DNA of 64,000 nt, taken from NCBI RefSeq assembly GCF_003287975.1, contig NZ_QMKQ01000001.1, positions 372,001-436,000 of the forward strand, in the 5' to 3' direction. The DNA is from Arthrobacter sp. AQ5-05 (GTDB lineage: Bacteria; Actinomycetota; Actinomycetes; Actinomycetales; Micrococcaceae). Each line of letters begins with the position of its first letter. The stretch's first letter is position 1. Positions 58,935 through 64,000 of this stretch are shown here, one piece after another. Position numbers and translations under genes: made by a program. The notes under the pieces are model-generated. The model saw only the letters and a list, made by a program, of their open reading frames with translations, was not told the origin of the DNA and did not search any database.

Positions 58935-58949
58935 CGCAAGAATATTGCG
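58935..58949. promoter_or_regulatory. Candidate Lrp/AsnC operator
   Basis: CGCAA-GAATA-TTGCG, a 15-bp palindrome with an AT-rich centre, lies in the 183-bp space between the divergent lysE-like and Lrp genes. The form (short G/C arms, AT centre) fits Lrp-family sites. Confidence 0.45.
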
Positions 58950-58993
58950 TGCCACTTTTGACTTGCCGAAATAACAGGAATGGGGGCTGCCAC

Positions 58994-59440
58994 ATGGACG
59001 GAATAGACCGAGCGATCCTGCGCCGATTGCAGGATGACGGGCGCATGACCGCCACCGCACTGGCGGAGGATGTCGGACTCACCGTTGCCCCCTGCCACCG
59101 GAGGCTGCGCGAACTGGAAAACAGCGGCGTCATTCGTGGCTACCGGGTCGACGTGGACCCGGTGAAGGTCGGCCTCGGATTCGAGGCCCTGGTGTTTGTG
59201 ACACTCAGGGACCGCTCGACCATGAAGGACTTCGAGCAGGAAGTCGGCAGGATCGGGCAGATCATCGATGCCCAGCGGCTCTTTGGCGAACCGGACTTCT
59301 TGCTGCGGGTGATGGCAGCGGACCTTCCCGCCTACCAGCGCTTTTACGACGACGTGCTCGTGGTTCTGCCCGGTGTCGAAAAGCTGACCAGCACCATCGT
59401 CATGAAGAACCTCAAGTCCGGCGGCCGGCTGCCGATCTAG
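58994..59440 (+). CDS. Lrp/AsnC family transcriptional regulator
   Basis: A 148-residue regulator: helix-turn-helix at the N-terminus (ILRRLQDDGRMTATALAEDVGL, in part) and an RAM/AsnC ligand-binding domain from about residue 60 (FEALVFVTLRD, GEPDFLLRVMAADL, VEKLTSTIVM). ATG 58994 fits the family N-terminus (MDGIDRAIL); an upstream ATG in frame would add an unusual 27-residue leader over the operator. It probably controls the divergent LysE-like exporter in response to an amino acid. Confidence 0.9.
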   Translation: MDGIDRAILRRLQDDGRMTATALAEDVGLTVAPCHRRLRELENSGVIRGYRVDVDPVKVGLGFEALVFVTLRDRSTMKDFEQEVGRIGQIIDAQRLFGEPDFLLRVMAADLPAYQRFYDDVLVVLPGVEKLTSTIVMKNLKSGGRLPI

Positions 59441-59485
59441 GCACCGGCGCCCCGCCGGCCCCTATCGGTAATCCCTCCTGTGCCA

Positions 59486-59491
59486 TAGCAT
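59486..59491 (+). promoter_or_regulatory. -10 box of leaderless aldo/keto reductase gene
   Basis: TAGCAT ends 6 nt before the ATG at 59498. Confidence 0.6.
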
Positions 59492-59497
59492 GGCCAA

Positions 59498-60343
59498 ATG
59501 TCAGACAACTACGCATCGGTCCCGTTACGTGAACTCAACAATGGCGCCTTCATGCCATCCATTGGCCTTGGAACGTGGCCGCTGGATGACATCCAGGCCG
59601 GAGCAGCAGTGGCCCACGCATTGGAGGCCGGATACCGGCTCATCGACACCGCGGAGAACTATGGCAATGAGGAAGGAATCGGGGAAGGCCTCGGCTCGAC
59701 GTCGGTTCCGCGCGAGGAACTGTTCATCACCTCAAAGTTCAATGTGCAATGGCATTCGGTACAGGGAGTCATGGACGCCTGGGAGAACAGCTGCAAGCGC
59801 CTGGGGCTGGAATACCTCGACATGTTCCTGATCCACTGGCCGAACCCGAACGAAGGCAACTACGTGCAGGCCTGGGAGGGCCTGGTGAAACTGCTCAAGC
59901 GCGGGCGCGTGCGGGCCATCGGCACCTCGAACTTCACGGTTCCGCAGTTGCAGGAACTGATCGACGCCACCGGCGTGGTCCCGGACGTCAACCAGATCCA
60001 GCACTCCCCGTTTTGGCTCGACGACGACCGGCTGGCATTCCATGCCGGGCACGGGATAGTCACCGAAGCATGGGCGCCGCTGGGCCGCGGGGAAAACGAC
60101 CTGTTGGAAGCCGCGCCGGTGCTGGCCGTTGCCGCTGCCCACAGGGTCACCCCGGCCCAGGCGGTGCTTCGCTGGCAGATCGAACGCGGAGCCGTTCCCA
60201 TTCCCAAGACGACAAACCCGGACCGGATGGCCGAGAACCTCAACGTCTTTTCGTTCAATCTCTCAGCAGAGGAGGTACTGGCCATCGACGAATTGGACGG
60301 CGCGGCGGGAGAACGCTTGGACCCCATGCGCTTCGGACACTAG
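59498..60343 (+). CDS. Aldo/keto reductase (AKR5-like)
   Basis: A 281-residue NADPH-dependent aldo/keto reductase with the TIM barrel and complete catalytic tetrad: Asp and Tyr in LIDTAENYGNE, Lys in FITSKFN and His in LIHWPNP. GTSNFTVPQLQEL and the C-terminal PIPKTTNPDRMAENL bind NADPH. The family resembles 2,5-diketo-gluconate reductases; the natural carbonyl is unknown. Its TAG stop and the TAG of the convergent MFS gene share the palindrome CTAG (60340-60343). Confidence 0.92.
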   Translation: MSDNYASVPLRELNNGAFMPSIGLGTWPLDDIQAGAAVAHALEAGYRLIDTAENYGNEEGIGEGLGSTSVPREELFITSKFNVQWHSVQGVMDAWENSCKRLGLEYLDMFLIHWPNPNEGNYVQAWEGLVKLLKRGRVRAIGTSNFTVPQLQELIDATGVVPDVNQIQHSPFWLDDDRLAFHAGHGIVTEAWAPLGRGENDLLEAAPVLAVAAAHRVTPAQAVLRWQIERGAVPIPKTTNPDRMAENLNVFSFNLSAEEVLAIDELDGAAGERLDPMRFGH

Positions 60344-61674
60344 TCGATCCGTTCCAGGGCCGGATGCGGTCCCGGAACGTTCGTGGCCTTCGGTGTGATC
60401 AACAGCGTCAGCAGCAGAACGACGGCGACCAGGATGAACGCCCTGAGCACCCCGAAATGTTCGCCAAGGAACCCCAAGACCGGCGGCCCGATCAGCATCG
60501 AGGAATAGCCGAACACGGCCACGATGCCCACACGTCGGGGCCCGTCGGTGGGGTGCGCCGCCGCAACGCTCATTCCCACGGGGAACCCGAGTGATCCGCC
60601 CAGGCCCCACAGCAAAGCCCCGGTGAAGACCGCCCAGGGGGCCGGGGCCAGGATGAACAGGACGATGCCGGCCAGGCCAAGGATCCCCATGGACACCAGG
60701 ACCCGCTTGTGCCCGAGCCGGTCAATGAGCGGGCCGCCGAAAATTCGTCCCGCAGTCATGGCCGCGACGAATGCGCCGAAGACCAGGGCTCCGGTGGCTT
60801 CGGTGAATCCGTGGTCGTCCACCGAGGCAATGGTGAGCCAGTCGTTGGCCGTGCCCTCGGCAAAGGCCAACCCGGCGACCATCAGGCCGATCAGCATCAG
60901 GTGTCCGTCGCGGAACAGTGCCCTGAGGCGTTGCCACCAGGCGGCGGCGGAAGGACCTGTGGCGGAGCCCTGGTCCGGCGGCGGTTCAATGCCCGAGACA
61001 TTGCGGACGAAGTAGAGGCCAAGGCCCATGACCAGGACACCGGCGACCGCGAAGTTCCACATCACGTCGATGTCCAGGCGGGAGGCTCCCGCACCCAGGA
61101 CTGCGCCGATGATGGTCCCGAAACTAAAAAAGGCGTGCATCATCGGCAGGACGGTCTTGCCCAGGGAACGTTCGACCGCGGCGCCGTCGACATTCATCAT
61201 GACGTCGGTCGCGCTGAAGACAAAACCGTAGAAGACCAGGATCGCCATTGCGCCCACGGTGCTCCCGAGCACCTCGGTCATGCCGCCCAGGATCGCCAGC
61301 GAGGCGCCCATGCTGAGCAGGCCGAGCGTGGTTCCGCGACGGACGCCGAGCCTGGCCAGGATGCCGGGGGCGAACGCCAAGCCTCCGATGGAGCCTATGG
61401 CCAGGGAGAAAAGCAGGATGCCGACATCGGAGGTGGAAAGCTCGAGCTGCACCCGAACGGCCGGAAGCCGGGCAACCCACGTGGCAAACGCGAAGCCGCA
61501 CAAGAAGAAGATGCCAAAGATGGAGTTGCGCCACGCCGTGGTCTTCGGCCTTCGCCCCGCTTCGACGGGTGCTTCGGATTTGCTGGGCAACGGCAGCCTT
61601 TCGACACTAAAGCGGTGGATCTTGGCGGTGGGTGTCGACCGCTTCAAACATGCGCTGGTTGATACTTTCATCAT
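60340..61674 (-). CDS. Major facilitator superfamily transporter (YbjJ/fucose permease-like)
   Basis: A 444-residue MFS protein with 12 helices. WRNSIFGIFFLCGFAFATW begins helix 1 after a basic 45-residue N-terminus; LFSLAIGSIGGLAFAPGI, MMNVDGAAVERSLGKTVLP and LIDRLGHKRVLVSMGIL fit the YbjJ-like sugar-permease group. The start is uncertain: ATG 61674, ATG 61671 or ATG 61698 are all in frame without a clear ribosome-binding site. No substrate can be assigned. Confidence 0.83.
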   Translation of the reverse strand: MMKVSTSACLKRSTPTAKIHRFSVERLPLPSKSEAPVEAGRRPKTTAWRNSIFGIFFLCGFAFATWVARLPAVRVQLELSTSDVGILLFSLAIGSIGGLAFAPGILARLGVRRGTTLGLLSMGASLAILGGMTEVLGSTVGAMAILVFYGFVFSATDVMMNVDGAAVERSLGKTVLPMMHAFFSFGTIIGAVLGAGASRLDIDVMWNFAVAGVLVMGLGLYFVRNVSGIEPPPDQGSATGPSAAAWWQRLRALFRDGHLMLIGLMVAGLAFAEGTANDWLTIASVDDHGFTEATGALVFGAFVAAMTAGRIFGGPLIDRLGHKRVLVSMGILGLAGIVLFILAPAPWAVFTGALLWGLGGSLGFPVGMSVAAAHPTDGPRRVGIVAVFGYSSMLIGPPVLGFLGEHFGVLRAFILVAVVLLLTLLITPKATNVPGPHPALERID

Positions 61675-61764
61675 ACGTCCGGAGTAATTGTTTTTCATCG
61701 CCCAACGCGCCCCGGTTGCCCGGTATCGCCCCGGGTGAAATGTGAGACCACTACTGGTTTGGGC

Positions 61765-61770
61765 TATGAT
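61765..61770 (+). promoter_or_regulatory. Candidate -10 box of the tRNA-Arg gene
   Basis: TATGAT lies 12 nt before the tRNA 5' end. A matching -35 near 61742-61747 is weak. Confidence 0.5.
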
Positions 61771-61782
61771 TCTTGTGCACTC

Positions 61783-61855
61783 GCCTCCGTAGCTCAGTGG
61801 ATAGAGCAACAGCCTTCTAATCTGTCGGTCGCGCGTTCGAATCGCGCCGGGGGCA
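61783..61855 (+). tRNA. tRNA-Arg, anticodon TCT
   Basis: A 73-nt cloverleaf: acceptor GCCTCCG pairs with CGGGGGC (one G-T pair), D arm AGCTC...GAGC, anticodon loop CTTCTAA giving TCT (reads AGA), T arm with GTTCGAATC. A C-T mismatch sits at the base of the anticodon loop. The 3' CCA is not encoded. AGA is a rare codon in this high-GC genome. Confidence 0.95.
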
Positions 61856-61857
61856 CT

Positions 61858-61908
61858 CGAAAAAAGCGACACCCACTAGGTTTTTCCTAGCGGATGCCGC
61901 TTTTTTCG
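61858..61908 (+). terminator. Terminator of the tRNA-Arg gene
   Basis: CGAAAAAAGCG (61858-61868) pairs with CGCTTTTTTCG (61898-61908), with an inner CTAGG/CCTAG stem; the T run lies in the 3' arm. It begins 3 nt after the tRNA. Confidence 0.85.
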
Positions 61909-62111
61909 TGCCTGAAATCCACTGTTTTGGCGGAAAGGGCGGGCAGCGCTCATGCACGACGCCCTTGGACCGGCAGCTTGCGCGGCAGCCAGATCAATGG
62001 TCTTTGCCACGGCAGCGGCGCAACGAATCTAACGCCACCACGTTCGATGCCGTTCGGGCGTCGACGCCCATGCGCCATGGCAGCAGTGCCCTGCTCGGGG
62101 ATGTGGATTTG
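61909..62111. other. About 200 bp without recognised gene after the tRNA
   Basis: No supported frame, integrase or att-like copy of the tRNA 3' end was seen here. It is the 3' flank of the small minus-strand gene that follows. Confidence 0.5.
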
Positions 62112-62339
62112 TCAGGCGTGGTGGATCCCACCGACCCGGTGGGCGCCGTCCCACACCATTTCGCGAGGCCCCTCGGCCACAGCGTCCGTAGCCTTGGCCA
62201 GATATCGCGCGCGAACCCTGGCTTCGAGATGCAAGTCCTCCGGCATCGATTCAACCATCAGGTCGTCCGGCCAATCCGAAACCGTCATCTCGCGGCCGTC
62301 AAAAGGGCCGCCACGCAGCACAACCCGAACCGAATTCAT
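62112..62339 (-). CDS. Small hypothetical protein with LRGGPFDG motif
   Basis: A 75-residue protein starting MNSVRVVLRGGPFDGREM, a start seen in small actinobacterial and actinophage proteins of unknown function (GGPFDG type). GGGAG lies 7 nt before ATG 62339, which decides the start; a longer frame upstream has no support. It has one Trp-rich turn (VSDWPDDL) and no membrane segment. The location near a tRNA could hint at mobile origin but nothing else supports that. Confidence 0.6.
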   Translation of the reverse strand: MNSVRVVLRGGPFDGREMTVSDWPDDLMVESMPEDLHLEARVRARYLAKATDAVAEGPREMVWDGAHRVGGIHHA

Positions 62340-62645
62340 GATCGCGCTCCCGCGTCCGTTGCCAGTTCTCGGGTTTCCATGGTTCCATCCTTGATCGCCG
62401 TTGCCCACTGTCGCAAGCGCTTGCCGTGGTTTCCTCAGCTTCACGCAGCCGGGTCAGTTTCGCAATAGCCTTCAGACCTGACAGGGGTGCGGCCCGAAGC
62501 GGGGAGGTCGCTGCCGGGCCACCGGGAAGATCCGCACAAGGAATGACGCCGGGGTCCGGGTTGGCATGGCAGGGTTGAAGGGTGCCCGTACGGGTCATCG
62601 GGCCATCGGAGCCCAATCCGCCCACGAAGGAAGGCGTCATCGGAC
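62340..62645. other. 306-bp divergent intergenic region
   Basis: No gene or RNA was recognised. The right end supplies AAGGAAGG, about 12 nt before the CPBP protease start. Promoter elements are not clear. Confidence 0.5.
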
Positions 62646-63581
62646 GTGGACCGCAACCTGCGAGCAATCCTGTACTTCACGGCCATCTCCTGCGGGCTGG
62701 CGTGGCTGGTGGCATGGCCGCTGTGGCAGGGCGACGGATTGCTCGACACCAGGTTCGGGGTGGTTGCCCTGGCAATGATGTTCACGCCCGCGGTCGCGGC
62801 CCTCGCCATGGTCTTCATCGTCGAACGTCCCGCTGCCAAGCTTCGCTCGCTGGGGCTGTGGCCATTGAAACCCGCGGGCCGGCTGCTGAGGTTCTTGGCC
62901 TTGGCTTTCATCGTCCCGGTGGCACTGATCCTGGTGGCACTTCCCGTCGGGGATGCGCTGGGGGTCTACCGCGCGGATTTCACCGGTTTCTCCGCCTTCA
63001 AGGCGATGCTGGCCACAGCCGGCGAGGGCGAATTGCCCCTGCCTATCGAAACGCTGGTGGCACTGCAGTTCGTCAATGTGCTGATCGGTGCGCTCATCAA
63101 CCTGCTTCCGGCCCTGGGTGAAGAACTCGGTTGGCGCGGCTGGCTGTTGCCCAAGCTCATGCCCTACGGCCCGGTGAAGGCGATTGTCGTGTCGGGCATC
63201 ATCTGGGGTGCCTGGCATGCTCCACTGGTCCTGCTGGGCTACAACTACCCCTTGGCACCCGGTTGGCTGGGGATGCTCATGATGATCGGCATGTGCATCC
63301 TCGTGGGAGCGGCCTTCGGGTGGCTGCGCCTTCGTTCCGCTTCGGTGTGGCCCGCCGCGCTGGCGCATGGCACATTCAATGCCGCGGCAGGCTTCTCCTT
63401 GGTCTTCGCCGCGGCCGGCGCCCCGATCAACACCGTCAACGCGACGATCCTTGGCTGGTCCGGGTGGATCGTCCCGCTGTTGCTGGCCATCGTGCTGCTC
63501 GCCACCAAGCAGTTCCACGAGGCGCCCGCAAGCGGGAACCGGGCCGGCCAGTTCCCCACACACCCACCGGCGGCAGGCTAG
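62646..63581 (+). CDS. CPBP family intramembrane metalloprotease (CAAX/Abi)
   Basis: A 311-residue membrane protein with eight or so helices. GEELGWRGWLLPK is the EExxxR motif, IIWGAWHAPLVLLG the FxxxH-type motif, and ALAHGTFNAAAGF the HxxxN/D motif, which together form the CPBP active site. Members include CAAX prenyl proteases and bacteriocin self-immunity proteins; here there is no bacteriocin nearby, so the role is open. GTG 62646 has AAGGAAGG upstream. Confidence 0.9.
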   Translation: MDRNLRAILYFTAISCGLAWLVAWPLWQGDGLLDTRFGVVALAMMFTPAVAALAMVFIVERPAAKLRSLGLWPLKPAGRLLRFLALAFIVPVALILVALPVGDALGVYRADFTGFSAFKAMLATAGEGELPLPIETLVALQFVNVLIGALINLLPALGEELGWRGWLLPKLMPYGPVKAIVVSGIIWGAWHAPLVLLGYNYPLAPGWLGMLMMIGMCILVGAAFGWLRLRSASVWPAALAHGTFNAAAGFSLVFAAAGAPINTVNATILGWSGWIVPLLLAIVLLATKQFHEAPASGNRAGQFPTHPPAAG

Positions 63582-63702
63582 TTTTCGGCGCCAGGGCTTC
63601 TCCACAACCGGGAACCGGGCGGGCATCTCACTTCTCCCGCAGCGCCACACTGGGTGGACGAGGCGGGAAATGCCTGCCGACTTCCGAGCATTGGAGTGCA
63701 CC

Positions 63703-64000
63703 ATGACGGACCACATTACGTTGCGCGGTGTGGTGGGAACCGAACCCCGCCAGAGCGGTGAAGGCAGCGGCACGCTCATCGCAAAATTCCGCCTGGTCAG
63801 CAACGAGCGGCGGCAGGACCCCGATACTGGGCAGTGGGCAGACGTCCACAGCAACTGGTACACCGTCTCCTGCTTCAGGGCCATGGCCACCAACCTGCTG
63901 GCCAGCATCCACATGGGCGACCACGTGGTGGTCTACGGCAAGATGCAGGTCCGCGAGTACGACCGGAAGGACGGGGCGCGCGGCTTCAGCGTGGACATCG
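63703..64000 (+). CDS. ssb: Single-stranded DNA-binding protein, 3' end outside the window
   Basis: The first 99 codons of an SSB-type OB-fold protein. ITLRGVVGTEPRQ is strand 1, KFRLVSNERRQDPDTGQW and NWYTVSCFRAMATNLLASI are typical of SSB, and GDHVVVYGKMQVREYD follows. GGAG lies 6 nt before ATG 63703, preferred over an in-frame ATG at 63670. It is not next to rpsF/rpsR, so it is more likely the secondary SSB paralogue than the main one. The tail is not visible. Confidence 0.88.
   Translation, partial: MTDHITLRGVVGTEPRQSGEGSGTLIAKFRLVSNERRQDPDTGQWADVHSNWYTVSCFRAMATNLLASIHMGDHVVVYGKMQVREYDRKDGARGFSVDI

Noticed and set aside
61783-62640. Integrated element at tRNA-Arg
   Set aside because: No integrase, no second att copy of the tRNA end and no phage genes; only one small unknown gene.

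Overview
The window is high-GC DNA from an actinobacterium, most likely Micrococcaceae (Arthrobacter, Paeniglutamicibacter or Glutamicibacter type). Gene order supports this: uvrB-terC, uvrA, uvrC-rapZ-yvcK-whiA-sodA-gap-pgk-tpiA-secG, then opposed pgl-opcA-zwf-pgi-tal-tkt, ctaB, ctaA, sufRBDC-sufT. DUF222/HNH and DUF5129-type proteins and many leaderless genes (TANNNT hexamer 6-7 nt before the start codon) fit the same group. Assignment is by gene content and synteny read by eye. The sequence looks like chromosome; no phage, IS transposase or CRISPR array was seen.

Layout. 1-10 kb: 3' part of uvrB; a TerC-family metal transporter behind a yybP-ykoY-type Mn2+ riboswitch; an efflux operon (MFS plus a paired SMR); an SDR; a MetE-like methyltransferase behind a SAM-type riboswitch; a GNAT/peptidase pair; a YdjM-like membrane protein. 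10-16.6 kb: a SKI2-like helicase, Tam methyltransferase, a lipoprotein, a DUF222-HNH protein, an MBL hydrolase and a small GntR regulator. 16.6-30.3 kb: DNA repair (uvrA, uvrC), a HAD phosphatase and PlsC, rapZ-yvcK-whiA, sodA copy 1, lower glycolysis and secG. 30.3-38.6 kb (minus strand): a complete oxidative plus non-oxidative pentose phosphate operon. 38.6-43.9 kb: heme O and heme A synthases and an ABC exporter, interrupted by a patch of two decaying genes. 43.9-48.8 kb: SufR-controlled Fe-S assembly operon without its own sufS/sufU. 48.8-54.5 kb: Zn peptidase, biotin ECF transporter (bioY-bioM-bioN) with a BioQ-like palindrome, cardiolipin synthase, AI-2E-family protein. 54.6-56.5 kb: SoxR, a SoxR box inside a 19-bp-spacer promoter, a flavin reductase and a second sodA. 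56.5-64 kb: DUF5129-like protein, LysE/Lrp pair, aldo-keto reductase, MFS, tRNA-Arg(TCT), a small hypothetical, a CPBP protease and the start of an ssb gene.

The most notable structure is a 655-bp block, identical by eye, that carries the whole sodA gene with its ribosome-binding site. It occurs at 26025-26679 (the conserved whiA-gap neighbourhood) and again at 55736-56390, directly behind a SoxR-type promoter and flavin reductase and just ahead of that unit's terminator. If it is not an assembly artefact, a recent duplication has put a superoxide dismutase under redox (SoxR) control while the original remains at its usual place.
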